From Plasmopara viticola (lineage: Eukaryota > Oomycota > Peronosporomycetes > Peronosporales > Peronosporaceae): a stretch of DNA of 64,000 nt. Position numbers and translations under genes: made by a program. Every line of letters starts with the position of its first letter. Positions within the stretch are counted from its first letter, which is position 1. Shown here one piece after another: positions 46,338 to 58,344 of the stretch. Below the pieces are notes generated by a model that worked only from the letters and a program-made list of their open reading frames with translations, was not told the DNA's origin and did no database searches. The stretch lies in the NCBI GenBank assembly GCA_001695595.3, contig MBPM02000062.1, positions 457,639-521,638 on the forward strand, read 5' to 3'.

Positions 46338-47643
46338 GTGATGGCTATGATGACGTCGCACGGAATTAAGAAGGGTGTGTTGAATGTGTGGCACATCCCC
46401 AAGTTGTCGAGAAATTTGTTTTCAGTTGGTCGCTTTACCAAGGACGTCGGGCCTGTTGTTTTCGACAAGGAGGGATGCTTTGCCGAAACAAAAGGTGTCA
46501 AGTGGAAAATCGGTGCGCGCGAAGGAAAAGGATTATTTCGGCTGCACATGACTCCGGTTGCTCGTGAAGAAGCAAATACGGTCAAGACTTTGACAAGCAA
46601 CGAGGACACTTCATATTTGTGGCATCTTCGACTTGGTCATATTGGTCACGACGGGCTGAACGCAATCGTGAGAAAGAATCTCGCCACTGGAATCGACATT
46701 ACGTCTGTGAACAAGTGGGAGATTTGTGATGGTTGTGCACTGGGTAAGCAGACTCGTGTACGGTTCCAATCGATGTCGACGGTTCGAGCGAATCAGCTTT
46801 TGGAGGTTATACACAGCGATGTGTGCGGTCCCATGAAGTCTCCAACGTTTAGTGGCAAGCGCTACTTCGTGACGTTCATCGACGACAAGTCAAGATATTG
46901 CGTCGTCTATCTGATCAAGAGCAAGTCAGAAGGTGGACAAGTTCGCCAATTTTGTGGCATTCGCAGAAAAGCAGACCGGCAAACGCGTAAAATCTCTTCG
47001 CAGTGACAACGGTGGCGAGTATGCATCCACGAAAATGGCCAAGTTTTGCTCGGATAATGGAATTGTGCTCAAGTATACGCCGCCGTACACACCACAGCTT
47101 AACGGAGTTGCGGAGCGTATGAATCGGACGCTTGTGGAATGCGCAAGGTGCATGTTGGAGCACGCGGGTCTCGCCAAACACTACTGGGGAGAAGCAGTTA
47201 TGACAGCAATGTTTCTTCGAAATCGGTGTCCATCGCGTGCTATCGAGCACCAGACGTCACCTTTCGAGCTTTGGACAGCCAAAAAACCACTATTAGCCAA
47301 CTTGAAAGTGTTTGGTTGTCACGCGTTCGTGCATGTTCCGAAAGAAAAGCGCTCGAAACTGGATGCGAAAGCAATATTGTGTCGATTTTTGGGCTACTCG
47401 GAGCACCAAAAGACGTATCGCTTTGAAGAATTGTCGACTGGTCGAATCGTTATGAGTCGTGATGCTCAGTTCAAGGAAGACACTTTCAACAGTGGAAGAA
47501 CGACTTTCAAAAATAAAAGCACTATTGTCGAGATTCATGATGAGGATAAAGGAATATCGACGGACGACGAAAACGAGTTTGAGCAAGAGCAGGATGAGAC
47601 ACAAGACGCAAGTACGGACTCCGAATTGGAAAGTAAGCGGTGA
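46338..47643 (+). pseudogene. A4-p GAG-pre-integrase and integrase
   Basis: First part 46338-47006: VWHIPKLSRNLFSVGRFTKDVGPV, HHCC region HLRLGHIGHDG ... CDGCALGKQ, integrase Asp in HSDVCGPM. A small insertion near 46930 (GAAGGTGGACAAG) shifts the frame. Second part 46933-47643: RSDNGGEYASTKM (second Asp), NGVAERMNRTL (Glu), WGEAVMTAMFLRNRCPSRA, KKPLLANLKVFGCHAFVHVP and an acidic linker ending SELESKR. The catalytic triad is intact across the two frames. The final stop is formed by the A-m4 LTR. Confidence 0.86.
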
Positions 47644-47954
47644 AGAAGCTCGAGTGTGCACTAGTTGGTAAAATGCAAGGTGAATTTATTTGAAAGGTCC
47701 TTAGTTCGCAACTACATGCTACCTCTAAGCCAATGATTTATCTAAGCCAATTAGAACAACTCACCATCCGGGCGCAATCATCTTCCCATCCGGGCGCAAT
47801 CATCTTCCCATCCCGAAACCGATCTTTTGCCCATCTTGAACCCGCTCCCACAGTCAGTCATCAACTGATTGCAGATACCGGTACTTACCGATATGTAGTC
47901 GCTAATCGAGGCGTTTGTCTGCCAACATCTTCGACAAGAGTCGTATCCTCAACA
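47641..47954 (-). repeat. Family A LTR (3' LTR of A-m4)
   Basis: 314 bp; plus strand TGAAGAAGCTCGAG to CCTCAACA. The element-strand start, TGTTGAGGATACGACTC, has 15 extra nt relative to A2 and A4. Two 22-bp units. Confidence 0.86.
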
Positions 47955-49090
47955 CTCCCACTCGACTCGTCAGCGCTTGGAGACTTGATGCCCAATTTGT
48001 TCCGAAGATATTGAAATTGGGCCGCAGTTATTGGCTTGGTCATGATGTCAGCGAGCATGTCGTGCGTCGAACAATACTGCAGCATGACTTGACCGTCTTC
48101 TACTTTCTCCCGCACGAAGTGGTACCGAATGTCGATATGCTTGGTGCGCTTGTGAAACTCTGGACTCTTAGCCAAAGCGATGGAACCTTGATTGTCCTCG
48201 TAGATCTTGATCGCTTGACCTCTTGATCGTTCACCAAGTTCGCACAGAAAGGTTTTTAACCAAGTTGCCTCTTGAGCTGCTTCTGTCAAAGCCATGTACT
48301 CTGCTTCCGTAGAAGAAAGTGCCACTGTCCGTTGTTTCTTGCTTCTCCAGCCGATGCAACCTCCATTCATCATGAACGCATAACCGCTTGTGCTTCTTCG
48401 GGTTTCCAAATCGCCTGCCCAATCTGCATCGGAATAGCCTCGAAGTCCTTCTTGGTCTTGAGCTTGAAATGTAATGCCGTGCGTCTTTGTTCCTTGAATG
48501 TATCGGAAGACCCTTTTGAGTGCCTGCCAGTGAGTTGGACATGGGTCCGAGGCAAATTGGCTGAGTACTCCCACTGAGGCTGCTAGGTCCGGCCGAGTTC
48601 CGACCATCAAGTACATGAGGCAACCAACGGCATTTCGATAAGGGACTTTTGCCATCGTCTCTTCATGACAACACCCCCCTTCGCACATGGCCTTGGTCAA
48701 CTTGAGTCCCGGATCTTGCGGTGTCCTGACGGGATTGCTGTTTTCCATTCCAAACTTTTTCAAGATGTCACTCGCGAATTTTGTCTGGCGAATGGACACG
48801 TTACCACTCAAAGTTTCTTGATGAATCTTCATGCCCAAAAAGAACTTGAGTCGACCAAGATCCGTCATTTCGAATCGCTCGCGGAGTGCTTTCTTAGTCC
48901 TCTTCAGCAGCAAGTCGTTGTTGCACGCAAGCACCAGGTCATCAACGTAAAGTGCCACGAGGATCAATTCTTCGTCATTGCGCTTGACGTAAATGCAATG
49001 GTCGGCATCACACTTCGTAAACTTTATTTCCAGCATGAACGCGTCAATTGTCTGGTTCCACATCCGTGGCGACTGCTTCAAACCATAAAG
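47955..49090 (-). CDS. A-m4 RT C-terminal half and RNase H
   Basis: Open frame from the truncated edge at YGLKQSPRMWNQTIDAFML to a stop inside the LTR at 47885 (419 codons including 18 from the B LTR). RT catalytic YVDDLVLACNND, FEMTDLGRLKFFLGMKI, NPVRTPQDPGLKL. RNase [62 protein letters not shown] and HDMLADIMTKP. The end reads SVEDTTLVEDVGRQTPRLATTYR in two parts across the LTR border. RT C-half and RNase H catalytic residues are intact; the N-half of RT is missing. Confidence 0.87.
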
Positions 49091-49452
49091 TATTGAAGGT
49101 AGCCGGTTTCCCTCAGTTTTATTCCGGTTTCCAAGGCTGTCCAATACGAGCGGCTGTCCGACGGTTCAAACAAACAACGATGGCGTCATGGAAAGACGCA
49201 CGGAAAGGCGCACTCAAGATGATTGCGCCCGGATGGGAAGATGATTGTGCCCGGATGGTAAGTGCCTCTGATTGGCTTAGATAAATGAATGGCTTAGATG
49301 TAGCAAAGAGTTGTGAACTAAGGACCAAATGAATACACTCACTTTGAAATCTTCTTTCTTCCTCACAAGTGTCTTCGCTCGGTTCTCCCTCGCGCAGACT
49401 CTTCACCACACGCCTCAAACTCTTCGCCTTCGCTCCGCTCACCCATCCAACA
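49091..49452 (+). repeat. Family B LTR 1 of array
   Basis: 362 bp, TATTGAAGG to ATCCAACA; two 22-bp units. PBS 49453-49464. Confidence 0.92.
49338..49345 (+). promoter_or_regulatory. Inr-like core promoter motif, family B LTR
   Basis: CTCACTTT fits YTCAnTYY. It is followed by a pyrimidine-rich leader of about 107 nt without ATG, up to the PBS. Present in the complete B LTRs at 6792, 25228, 49091, 53536, 57980 and 62389. Confidence 0.5.
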
Positions 49453-49456
49453 GGTT

Positions 49457-50497
49457 ATGAGCCCAACCATGACCTCGGTGCATGACGTCTCGGCCAAGGT
49501 CGCCATCGACAAGTTCAACGGCGACAACTATGCAACGTGGAACCGCTACATGCGTGGCGTGTTTCTTACCAAGGCCGTGTGGCATGTTGTCAACCGCGAG
49601 GTGACTCCGACGTTTGTTGACCCTCGTGCCTCGGACGAATATGTCAAGACAAGCAACATTGCTTTTGGATTGATGCTGCTCCATATGGATGCGGACTATC
49701 ACCACGTTGTTGATGACTGCGAGGAAGTGTGGGTTGCGTGGGCGCGTATTAAGACGCTGTACGGTGGATCGCAAAAGGCTGGTCGCATCTACTTGAAGCG
49801 ACAACTCTTTAGCATGGAGATGGCCGAAGGTGGTAATGTCTTGCATCACTGCAATGAAGTCCTCAATATCAGCGCAAAGCTTTCCAGTATCGGCGCGAAA
49901 ATGGAGGACGAAGACGTTGCAATCTGCCTTTTGCGAAGTCTGCCCAAGAGCTACGAGAATGTCGTGCTCAACTTGGAGATCAGCAATGCGGAGTTGAGGA
50001 CTCAGGATGTGGTTAAAGTGCTGACGAATGAGCACATTAAGCGACAAGGGTCGAAAACCACGACAGTCAAGACTGAGGAAGTGGCAAAGGCGTTCAGCGC
50101 AGAGCGAGAATATCGCCAGTGCGCATACTGCGGAAAATTGGGGCACTCGGCGGAGCGGTGCTGGACCAAGCAGAAGGATGAGAATCGGAATGCTCGACGC
50201 GGCGGCCAAGCTCGTGGACGCGAAGCAAACAATGTTCACTATCGACCAAGCGATCAATACGACTACGACCGTGTTGCGTTTGCGGTCTCACTGGAGTGTG
50301 GACTTTCAACAACAAAAAGTATGCCTGGAACGTGGGCGATCGACAGTGGCGCAACGCATCACATATGCAACAACAAGAACAAATTTTCAAGACTCGATAA
50401 AACAATTTTGGCGAACTCTCGGTCGCTGACGGAAACAAGACTGCAATTGAAGGTGTCGGGACAATCATTAAGCGCGTGGTTTTGCCCGATGGTATAG
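49457..50497 (+). CDS. B3 gag, zinc knuckle and protease
   Basis: 346-codon frame from the PBS ATG ([20 protein letters not shown]). Gag core [60 protein letters not shown] knuckle [14 protein letters not shown] near residue 220; RG-rich stretch; protease [14 protein letters not shown] near 295 (Met to Thr before the motif compared with B4). A deletion near 50395 (CTCGATAAAACAATT against CTCGATGAAAACAATT) shifts the frame after KFSRLD, so the last 30 or so codons are out of frame. Pre-integrase and pol continue at 50476. Confidence 0.88.
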   Translation: MSPTMTSVHDVSAKVAIDKFNGDNYATWNRYMRGVFLTKAVWHVVNREVTPTFVDPRASDEYVKTSNIAFGLMLLHMDADYHHVVDDCEEVWVAWARIKTLYGGSQKAGRIYLKRQLFSMEMAEGGNVLHHCNEVLNISAKLSSIGAKMEDEDVAICLLRSLPKSYENVVLNLEISNAELRTQDVVKVLTNEHIKRQGSKTTTVKTEEVAKAFSAEREYRQCAYCGKLGHSAERCWTKQKDENRNARRGGQARGREANNVHYRPSDQYDYDRVAFAVSLECGLSTTKSMPGTWAIDSGATHHICNNKNKFSRLDKTILANSRSLTETRLQLKVSGQSLSAWFCPMV

Positions 50498-53259
50498 AAT
50501 CCGACATTGAATTCAAGAACGTATTGTTCGTGCCAGCAATGAACAAGAATTTGCTTTCGGTGCCACTGATCAACAAGAGTGGCAAGTTTCAAGTGGTATT
50601 TGATGGTCCACGCATGGATATTACGCGCAAAGTCTCGAATCAAGTTGTGGCTACAGCAGACCTTGTGGACGGTCTTTACTGGCTTCGTACTTTCCAATAT
50701 TCAGCAAATTCGGCGGTGCGGGGACAAAACATCAATCTGCATGCAAGATTGGGTCACGCTCCAATCGACGTGCTTCGCAAGATGGTCAATGGTGGAATGA
50801 TCAAGGACGCAAACGTGCCACTATGCTCAAGCGATCAAGGCATGTGTCGAGGGTGTCAGTTAGGAAAAATGGTTCAAAGACCATTTCCTAGCTCCCAAGA
50901 CAAGCGTCCATATGATACGTTTGAGCTCCTTCACTTCGACATATGCGGTCCCATGGAACAAGACTCTTTGGGTGGAAGCAGGTACTTGCTCCTCATTGTA
51001 GACGAGGCCAGCGGATGCATGAAGGGCTTTTGCTCAAGAGCCAAATCTGAATCCGAAGAATGTCTCACAAGCTACATCGTCAAGGTTCACACGCAATTCG
51101 GCAAGCAAGTCAAGTTTGTGAGACATGATGGAGCGCGAGAATTCGCAACAAATTCGCTCAAGATCTGCTATGGCGATCAAGGTATTGAGCAGCAGGTCAC
51201 GGTTCCATACGCGCATCAAACAAATGGGACAGCTGAGCGGGCCATCAGAACTATTGTTACGATTGGCCGCGCTTTACTGTACTATGCAAATCTTGACAAG
51301 CGCTTTTGGGGTGAAGCGGCAATGACGGCAATTTATATCAAGAATCGACTGCCTTCACCCAAGATTGCAAGCAAGACCCCGTTTGAGATTGTGTACAAGT
51401 CCAAGCCAAGTGTAAAGCACCTGCGTGTATTCGACTGCCGAACATTTACACTGACACCAAAAGAAAAGCGACTCAAGTGGGATCCAAAAGCTCGCGCCGG
51501 CATTTTCATGGGCTATCAAGAGTCATCAAAGGCCTATCGAATTTTTGACATCGAGGCAGGACAAATAATTGTTGGTCGTGACGTCAACTTTGATGAATCA
51601 AGGCTTGGTCTTGCATCTACAGGGCCACCAGCTCCTGACAGTGATGACGATGACCTCAATCTTGATCCGCTCACCATCGATGACAGTAATCCAGTGTACC
51701 GAATGAATTTCAAGTCGTCCGGAAAGCGCAAGAACCGATCAGGCGCATATGACGCGAACAATGATTCAGCTCTCCCACGCTACGAGTATCACGAGAATGG
51801 ACTCGAGGAATCAAGTGCGCCTGAAAGTCTTGACGAGCGACGAGCCAAACGCAGATCGGTCGAGCGCATGACCAGTAATCAGGAAAATGAAGACGAAAAG
51901 AGCGAGACAAATGATCACTCGGTGCCACGCGATTTTTGGCATGCAAGCGCTAATGCAGTCGAAGCTATCGACCTTTCTGAACCATCGAGTTATCAAGATG
52001 CCGTTAGTGGACCAGATCAAGTACATTGGCGAAAAGCAGTGCGTGCAGAATTGGATTCTATGCGAATTCGCAACGTGTTTCGAGCGGCCAAACTCCCAGC
52101 AGGACAACATGCTATTGGAACGAAGTGGGTTTTCAAGATCAAGCGCAAAGCCGACGGATCAATTGAAAAATACAAGGCGCGTCTCGTCGCAAAAGGATTT
52201 AAACAGCAATACGGCATTGACTACACGGAAACGTTTTCGCCTGTGGTCAAGTACGTCACACTGCGCATGGTGATCAGCTTGACAAAGTATCTTGGATGGC
52301 CCCTTGACCAGCTTGATGTTGTTACGGCATTTCTCTACGGTGTAATGAAAGAAGTCGTTTACTGTGTGGTACCAGAGGGAGTGGAAATCGAAGGTAATTT
52401 CGATTGCTTGGAACTGTTGAAAGCAATTTACGGCCTAAAACAAGCATCCCGAGTTTGGAACGAGACCTTTGATGAGTTTGTGTGCTCCATTGGTTTCTGT
52501 GTTTCTGCTTTCGACCCATGCCTCTATATCAAGAATGTCGACGGCCATTGCATATTGCTACTGGTGTATGTAGATGATGTACTCATCACTGGCAGCTCGG
52601 CCAAGCTCATCGCGGAAACTAAAAGCAGTCTCAAGTCACGCTTTGAAATGACGGACAGTGGGAAATGTGCTTTTGTTTTGGGCATTGAGCTTGTGGATAA
52701 CGCTGACGGCAGCATCACACTTTGCCAGAGACGCTATGTCGACGACATTCTCAAGCGATTTGGCATGAGTGATTGCAAGCCAGTATTAAGTCCGACCGAC
52801 TTAAGCTTACGACTCGTGCCAAGTGCTGCAACAACAAAGGCTGACGTCCCATTTCGCGAAGCTGTGGGTGCCTTGATGCATCTGACAACTGCAACACGTC
52901 CAGACATTGCCTTTGCTGTTGGATATGTATCACGTTTTATGGAGAACCCGCAAGCTGAACACTGGGTTGCGATAAAGAGAGTTCTTCGCTACCTCCAAGG
53001 AAGCAAGTCACACGGCATCACTTTTAAGGCTAGTGATCATGTGGATTTCCGGGGATACTCGGATGCAGATTGGGCTGGCGATCATGCGGACCGCAAGTCA
53101 ACCTCTGGCTATGCATTTATGTTGATGGGAGCACCTGTGAGTTGGGGAAGCAAGAAACAATCAGCGTTTCACTGTCGACCAGCGAAGCTGAATACATTGC
53201 ACTCAGCCTGGCAATACAAGAAGGCAAGTGGGTACATCGTCTTCTTTGTGAAATTTTAG
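50476..53259 (+). CDS. B3 integrase, reverse transcriptase and RNase H N-part
   Basis: 927-codon open frame, the longest in the window. GAG-pre-integrase [16 protein letters not shown] ... [14 protein letters not shown]; integrase Asp in [10 protein letters not shown], Asp in [12 protein letters not shown], Glu in [10 protein letters not shown]; acidic linker; [60 protein letters not shown], catalytic [15 protein letters not shown]; RNase [23 protein letters not shown] lost A at AATCAGCGTTTC (B4 AATCAAGCGTTTC) shifts the frame just before [10 protein letters not shown], and the frame ends at 53259. Integrase and RT should be catalytically competent by sequence. Confidence 0.9.
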   Translation: MVLPDGIESDIEFKNVLFVPAMNKNLLSVPLINKSGKFQVVFDGPRMDITRKVSNQVVATADLVDGLYWLRTFQYSANSAVRGQNINLHARLGHAPIDVLRKMVNGGMIKDANVPLCSSDQGMCRGCQLGKMVQRPFPSSQDKRPYDTFELLHFDICGPMEQDSLGGSRYLLLIVDEASGCMKGFCSRAKSESEECLTSYIVKVHTQFGKQVKFVRHDGAREFATNSLKICYGDQGIEQQVTVPYAHQTNGTAERAIRTIVTIGRALLYYANLDKRFWGEAAMTAIYIKNRLPSPKIASKTPFEIVYKSKPSVKHLRVFDCRTFTLTPKEKRLKWDPKARAGIFMGYQESSKAYRIFDIEAGQIIVGRDVNFDESRLGLASTGPPAPDSDDDDLNLDPLTIDDSNPVYRMNFKSSGKRKNRSGAYDANNDSALPRYEYHENGLEESSAPESLDERRAKRRSVERMTSNQENEDEKSETNDHSVPRDFWHASANAVEAIDLSEPSSYQDAVSGPDQVHWRKAVRAELDSMRIRNVFRAAKLPAGQHAIGTKWVFKIKRKADGSIEKYKARLVAKGFKQQYGIDYTETFSPVVKYVTLRMVISLTKYLGWPLDQLDVVTAFLYGVMKEVVYCVVPEGVEIEGNFDCLELLKAIYGLKQASRVWNETFDEFVCSIGFCVSAFDPCLYIKNVDGHCILLLVYVDDVLITGSSAKLIAETKSSLKSRFEMTDSGKCAFVLGIELVDNADGSITLCQRRYVDDILKRFGMSDCKPVLSPTDLSLRLVPSAATTKADVPFREAVGALMHLTTATRPDIAFAVGYVSRFMENPQAEHWVAIKRVLRYLQGSKSHGITFKASDHVDFRGYSDADWAGDHADRKSTSGYAFMLMGAPVSWGSKKQSAFHCRPAKLNTLHSAWQYKKASGYIVFFVKF

Positions 53260-53528
53260 GAGCAGCTGGTAAAGATAAACCGGAGCTGAAGATATTTAGA
53301 GATAATCAATCATGTATCAAGATGACGAAGAACCCGGTCAACCATGGTCGAGCCAAGCACATTGATATCAAGTATCATCACATCCGTGACGAAGTCAAAC
53401 GCGGTGAAGTCAAGCTTGAATATTGCGAGACCTCGGCAATGCTGGCAGACATCATGACGAAGGCACTTCCAGGACCACGTCATGCCGACCTAATGAGGGC
53501 TCTCGGAATTCACGCGTGCTCGTATTGA
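53160..53528 (+). pseudogene. B3 RNase H C-terminal part
   Basis: [31 protein letters not shown], then KIFRDNQSCIKMTKNPVNHGRAKHIDIKYHHIRDEVK. The catalytic motif reads FRDNQ against FEDNQ in B4; the Asp itself remains. Ends ALGIHACSY, TGA 53526-53528, then the polypurine tract. In another frame than the preceding 927 codons. Confidence 0.86.
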
Positions 53529-53535
53529 GGGGGAG
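53529..53535 (+). other. Polypurine tract, family B
   Basis: GGGGGAG between the pol TGA and the LTR start TATTGAAGG; presumed primer for plus-strand DNA. The tract is one G shorter at 57974 and 62383. Family C has GGGGGCG at 37625; family A has the AGTGGGAG type inside the open pol frame. Confidence 0.75.
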
Positions 53536-53897
53536 TATTGAAGGTAGCCGGTTTCCCTCAGTTTTATTCCGGTTTCCAAGGCTGTCCAATACGAGCGGCT
53601 GTCCGACGGTTCAAACAAACAACGATGGCGTCATGGAAAGACGCACGGAAAGGCGCACTCAAGATGATTGCGCCCGGATGGGAAGATGATTGCGCCCGGA
53701 TGGTAAGTGCCTCTGATTGGCTTAGATAAATGAATGGCTTAGATGTAGCAAAGAGTTGTGAACTAAGGACCAAATGAATACACTCACTTTGAAATCTTCT
53801 TTCTTCCTCACAAGTGTCTTCGCTCGGTTCTCCCTCGCGCAGACTCTTCACCACACGCCTCAAACTCTTCGCCTTCGCTCCGCTCACCCATCCAACA
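53536..53897 (+). repeat. Family B LTR 2 of array
   Basis: 362 bp; almost identical to LTR 1 (one difference in the second 22-bp unit, GATTGCGCC against GATTGTGCC). Confidence 0.92.
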
Positions 53898-53901
53898 GGT
53901 T

Positions 53902-55566
53902 ATGAGCCCAACCATGACCTCGGTGCATGACGTCTCGGCCAAGGTCGCCATCGACAAGTTCAACGGCGACAACTATGCAACGTGGAACCGCTACATGCGT
54001 GGCGTGTTTCTTACCAAGGCCGTGTGGCATGTTGTCAACCGCGAGGTGACTCCGACGTTTGTTGACCCTCGTGCCTCGGACGAATATGTCAAGACAAGCA
54101 ACATTGCTTTTGGATTGATGCTGCTCCATATGGATGCGGACTATCACCACGTTGTTGATGACTGCGAGGAAGTGTGGGTTGCGTGGGCGCGTATTAAGAC
54201 GCTGTACGGTGGATCGCAAAAGGCTGGTCGCATCTACTTGAAGCGACAACTCTTTAGCATGGAGATGGCCGAAGGTGGTAATGTCTTGCATCACTGCAAT
54301 GAAGTCCTCAATATCAGCGCAAAGCTTTCCAGTATCGGCGCGAAAATGGAGGACGAAGACGTTGCAATCTGCCTTTTGCGAAGTCTGCCCAAGAGCTACG
54401 AGAATGTCGTGCTCAACTTGGAGATCAGCAATGCGGAGTTGAGGACTCAGGATGTGGTTAAAGTGCTGACGAATGAGCACATTAAGCGACAAGGGTCGAA
54501 AACCACGACAGTCAAGACTGAGGAAGTGGCAAAGGCGTTCAGCGCAGAGCGAGAATATCGCCAGTGCGCATACTGCGGAAAATTGGGGCACTCGGCGGAG
54601 CGGTGCTGGACCAAGCAGAAGGATGAGAATCGGAATGCTCGACGCGGCGGCCAAGCTCGTGGACGCGAAGCAAACAATGTTCACTATCGACCAAGCGATC
54701 AATACGACTACGACCGTGTTGCGTTTGCGGTCTCACTGGAGTGTGGACTTTCAACAACAAAAAGTATGCCTGGAATGTGGGCGATCGACAGTGGCGCAAC
54801 GCATCACATATGCAACAACAAGAACAAATTTTCAAGACTCGATGAAAACAATTTTGGCGAACTCTCGGTCGCTGACGGAAACAAGACTGCAATTGAAGGT
54901 GTCGGGACAATCATTAAGCGCGTGGTTTTGCCCGATGGTATAGAATCCGACATTGAATTCAAGAACGTATTGTTCGTGCCAGCAATGAACAAGAATTTGC
55001 TTTCGGTGCCACAGATCAACAAGAGTGGCAAGTTTCAAGTGGTATTTGATGGTCCACGCATGGATATTACGCGCAAAGTCTCGAATCAAGTTGTGGCTAC
55101 AGCAGACCTTGTGGACGGTCTTTACTGGCTTCGTACTTTCCAATATTCAGCAAATTCGGCGGTGCGGGGACAAAACATCAATCTGCATGCAAGAATGGGT
55201 CACGCTCCAATCGACGTGCTTCGCAAGATGGTCAATGGTGGAATGATCAAGGACGCAAACGTGCCACTAGGCTCAAGCGATCAAGGCATGTGTCGAGGGT
55301 GTCAGTTAGGAAAAATGGTTCAAAGACCATTTCCTAGCTCCCAAGACAAGCGTCCATATGATACGTTTGAGCTCCTTCACTTCGACATATGCGGTCCCAT
55401 GGAACAAGACTCTTTGGGTGGAAGCAGGTACTTGCTCCTCATTGTAGACGAGGCCAGCGGATGCATGAAGGGCTTTTGCTTAAGAGCCAAATCTGAATCC
55501 GAAGAATGTCTCACAAGCTACATCGTCAAGGTTCAACGCAATTCGGCAAGCAAGTCAAGTTTGTGA
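53902..55566 (+). CDS. B4 gag, protease, GAG-pre-integrase and integrase start
   Basis: 554-codon frame from the PBS ATG. Gag as B3; knuckle [14 protein letters not shown]; protease [14 protein letters not shown]; spacer [27 protein letters not shown] region [16 protein letters not shown] ... [14 protein letters not shown]; integrase first Asp in [17 protein letters not shown]. One missing A near 55533 (AAGGTTCAACGC; B1 and B2 have AAGGTTCAAACGC) ends the frame inside the integrase core. Up to that point every motif is intact, making it the best gag-protease of family B in the window. Confidence 0.9.
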   Translation: MSPTMTSVHDVSAKVAIDKFNGDNYATWNRYMRGVFLTKAVWHVVNREVTPTFVDPRASDEYVKTSNIAFGLMLLHMDADYHHVVDDCEEVWVAWARIKTLYGGSQKAGRIYLKRQLFSMEMAEGGNVLHHCNEVLNISAKLSSIGAKMEDEDVAICLLRSLPKSYENVVLNLEISNAELRTQDVVKVLTNEHIKRQGSKTTTVKTEEVAKAFSAEREYRQCAYCGKLGHSAERCWTKQKDENRNARRGGQARGREANNVHYRPSDQYDYDRVAFAVSLECGLSTTKSMPGMWAIDSGATHHICNNKNKFSRLDENNFGELSVADGNKTAIEGVGTIIKRVVLPDGIESDIEFKNVLFVPAMNKNLLSVPQINKSGKFQVVFDGPRMDITRKVSNQVVATADLVDGLYWLRTFQYSANSAVRGQNINLHARMGHAPIDVLRKMVNGGMIKDANVPLGSSDQGMCRGCQLGKMVQRPFPSSQDKRPYDTFELLHFDICGPMEQDSLGGSRYLLLIVDEASGCMKGFCLRAKSESEECLTSYIVKVQRNSASKSSL

Positions 55567-56717
55567 GACATGATGGAGCGCGAGAATTCGCAACAAATTC
55601 GCTCAAGATCTTCTATGGCGATCAAGGTATTAAGCAGCAGGTCACGGTTCCATACGCGCATCAAACAAATGGGACAGCTGAGCGGGCCATCAGAACTATT
55701 GTTACGATTGGCCGCGCTTTACTGTACTATGCAAATCTTGACAAGCGCTTTTGGGGTGAAGCGGCAATGACGGCAATTTATATCAAGAATCGACTGCCTT
55801 CACCCAAGATTGCAAGCAAGACCCCGTTTGAGATTGTGTACAAGTCCAAGCCAAGTGTAAAGCACCTGCGTGTATTCGACTGCCGAACATTTACACTGAC
55901 ACCAAAAGAAAAGCGACTCAAGTGGGATCCAAAAGCTCGCGCCGGCATTTTCATGGGCTATCAAGAGTCATCAAAGGCCTATCGAATTTTTGACATCGAG
56001 GCAGGACAAATAATTGTTGGTCGTGACGTCAACTTTGATGAATCAAGGCTTGGTCTTGCATCTACAGGGCCACCAGCTCCTGACAGTGATGACGATGACC
56101 TCAATCTTGATCCGCTCACCATCGATGACAGTAATCCAGTGTACCGAATGAATTTCAAGTCGTCCGGAAAGCGCAAGAACCGATCAGGCGCATATGACGC
56201 GAACAATGATTCAGCTCTCCCACGCTACGAGTATCACGAGAATGGACTCGAGGAATCAAGTGCGCCTGAAAGTCTTGACGAGCGACGAGCCAAACGCAGA
56301 TCGGTCGAGCGCATGACCAGTAATCAGGAAAATGAAGACGAAAAGAGCGAGACAAATGATTACTCGGTGCCACGCGATTTTGGCATGCAAGCGCTAATGC
56401 AGTCGAAGCTATCGACCTTTCTGAACCATCGAGTTATCAAGATGCCGTTAGCGAACCAGATCAAGTACATTGGCGAAAAGCAGTGCGTGCAAAATTGGAT
56501 TCTATGCGAATTCGCAACGTGTTTCGAGCGGCCAAACTCCCAGCAGGACAACATGCTATTGGAACGAAGTGGGTTTTCAAGATCAAGCGCAAAGCCGACG
56601 GATCAATTGAAAAATACAAGGCGCGTCTCGTCGCAAAAGGATTTAAACAGCAATACGGCATTGACTACACGGAAACGTTTTCGCCTGTGGTCAAGTACGT
56701 CACACTGCGCATGGTGA
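55506..56717 (+). CDS. B4 integrase core, C-terminus and linker
   Basis: 403-codon frame that continues integrase after the 1-nt deletion: [15 protein letters not shown] (second Asp), [20 protein letters not shown] (Glu), [60 protein letters not shown] and the acidic linker to [10 protein letters not shown] lost T near 56381 (CGATTTTGGCATG against CGATTTTTGGCATG) then makes the last 110 codons out of frame with RT. Confidence 0.87.
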   Translation: MSHKLHRQGSTQFGKQVKFVRHDGAREFATNSLKIFYGDQGIKQQVTVPYAHQTNGTAERAIRTIVTIGRALLYYANLDKRFWGEAAMTAIYIKNRLPSPKIASKTPFEIVYKSKPSVKHLRVFDCRTFTLTPKEKRLKWDPKARAGIFMGYQESSKAYRIFDIEAGQIIVGRDVNFDESRLGLASTGPPAPDSDDDDLNLDPLTIDDSNPVYRMNFKSSGKRKNRSGAYDANNDSALPRYEYHENGLEESSAPESLDERRAKRRSVERMTSNQENEDEKSETNDYSVPRDFGMQALMQSKLSTFLNHRVIKMPLANQIKYIGEKQCVQNWILCEFATCFERPNSQQDNMLLERSGFSRSSAKPTDQLKNTRRVSSQKDLNSNTALTTRKRFRLWSSTSHCAW

Positions 56718-57973
56718 TCAGCTTGACAAAGTATCTTGGATGGCCCCTTGACCAGCTTGATGTTGTTACGGCATTTCTCTACGGTGTAATGAAAGAAGTC
56801 GTTTACTGTGTGGTACCAGAGGGAGTGGAAATCGAAGGTAATTTCGATTGCTTGGAACTGTTGAAAGCAATTTACGGCCTAAAACAAGCATCCCGAGTTT
56901 GGAACGAGACCTTTGATGAGTTTGTGTGCTCCATTGGTTTCTGTGTTTCTGCTTTCGACCCATGCCTCTATATCAAGAATGTCGACGGCCATTGCATATT
57001 GCTACTGGTGTATGTAGATGATGTACTCATCACTGGCAGCTCGGCCAAGCTCATCGCGGAAACTAAAAGCAGTCTCAAGTCACGCTTTGAAATGACGGAC
57101 AGTGGGAAATGTGCTTTTGTTTTGGGCATTGAGCTTGTGGATAACGCTGACGGCAGCATCACACTTTGCCAGAGACGCTATGTCGACGACATTCTCAAGC
57201 GATTTGGCATGAGTGATTGCAAGCCAGTATTAAGTCCGACCGACTTAAGCTTACGACTCGTGCCAAGTGCTGCAACAACAAAGGCTGACGTCCCATTTCG
57301 CGAAGCTGTGGGTGCCTTGATGCATCTGACAACTGCAACACGTCCAGACATTGCCTTTGCTGTTGGATATGTATCACGTTTTATGGAGAACCCGCAAGCT
57401 GAACACTGGGTTGCGATAAAGAGAGTTCTTCGCTACCTCCAAGGAAGCAAGTCACACGGCATCACTTTTAAGGCTAGTGATCATGTGGATTTCCGGGGAT
57501 ACTCGGATGCAGATTGGGCTGGCGATCATGCGGACCGCAAGTCAACCTCTGGCTATGCATTTATGTTGATGGGAGCACCTGTGAGTTGGGGAAGCAAGAA
57601 ACAATCAAGCGTTTCACTGTCGACCAGCGAAGCTGAATACATTGCACTCAGCCTGGCAATACAAGAAGGCAAGTGGGTACATCGTCTTCTTTGTGAAATT
57701 TTAGGAGCAGCTGGTAAAGATAAACCGGAGCTGAAGATATTTGAAGATAATCAATCATGTATCAAGATGACGAAGAACCCGGTCAACCATGGTCGAGCCA
57801 AGCACATTGATATCAAGTATCATCACATCCGTGACGAAGTCAAACGCGGTGAAGTCAAGCTTGAATATTGCGAGACCTCGGCAATGCTGGCAGACATCAT
57901 GACGAAGGCACTTCCAGGACCACGTCATGCCGACCTAATGAGGGCTCTCGGAATTCACGCGTGCTCGTATTGA
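56483..57973 (+). CDS. B4 reverse transcriptase and RNase H
   Basis: 496-codon frame. [80 protein letters not shown], catalytic [29 protein letters not shown]. RNase [61 protein letters not shown] and ADIMTKALPGPRH. All catalytic acidic residues are present. Ends ALGIHACSY at TGA 57971-57973. The first ATG is internal to the polyprotein. Confidence 0.9.
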   Translation: MRAKLDSMRIRNVFRAAKLPAGQHAIGTKWVFKIKRKADGSIEKYKARLVAKGFKQQYGIDYTETFSPVVKYVTLRMVISLTKYLGWPLDQLDVVTAFLYGVMKEVVYCVVPEGVEIEGNFDCLELLKAIYGLKQASRVWNETFDEFVCSIGFCVSAFDPCLYIKNVDGHCILLLVYVDDVLITGSSAKLIAETKSSLKSRFEMTDSGKCAFVLGIELVDNADGSITLCQRRYVDDILKRFGMSDCKPVLSPTDLSLRLVPSAATTKADVPFREAVGALMHLTTATRPDIAFAVGYVSRFMENPQAEHWVAIKRVLRYLQGSKSHGITFKASDHVDFRGYSDADWAGDHADRKSTSGYAFMLMGAPVSWGSKKQSSVSLSTSEAEYIALSLAIQEGKWVHRLLCEILGAAGKDKPELKIFEDNQSCIKMTKNPVNHGRAKHIDIKYHHIRDEVKRGEVKLEYCETSAMLADIMTKALPGPRHADLMRALGIHACSY

Positions 57974-57979
57974 GGGGAG

Positions 57980-58340
57980 TATTGAAGGTAGCCGGTTTCC
58001 CTCAGTTTTATTCCGGTTTCCAAGGCTGTCCAATACGAGCGGCTGTCCGACGGTTCAAACAAACAACGATGGCGTCATGGAAAGACGCACGGAAAGGCGC
58101 ACTCAAGATGATTGCGCCCGGATGGGAAGATGATTGCGCCCGGATGGTAAGTGCCTCTGATTGGCTTAGATAAATGAATGGCTTAGATGTAGCAAAGAGT
58201 TGTGAACTAAGGACCAAATGAATACACTCACTTTGAAATCTTCTTTCTTCCTCACAAGTGTCTTCGCTCGGTTCTCCCTCGCGCAGACTCTTCACCACAC
58301 GCCTCAAACTCTTCGCCTTCGCTCCGCTCACCATCCAACA
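57980..58340 (+). repeat. Family B LTR 3 of array
   Basis: 361 bp, one C fewer before ATCCAACA. PBS 58341-58352. Confidence 0.92.
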
Positions 58341-58344
58341 GGTT

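Larger units (their letters stand above)
45008..47640 (+). mobile_element. A4-p: family A (subgroup A4) element, 3' half lost
   Basis: Plus-strand LTR (45008-45310), PBS (45311-45322), gag, protease and integrase. Cut at 47640 in the acidic linker by the A-m4 LTR. RT, RNase H and the 3' LTR are not seen. Closest relative in the window is A-m2. Confidence 0.87.
47641..49090 (-). mobile_element. A-m4: family A element, cut by the B array
   Basis: Minus strand: 3' LTR 47641-47954, RNase H and RT C-half to 49090, where the first LTR of the B array begins within YGLKQSPRMW. Everything upstream is missing in this window. Confidence 0.87.
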
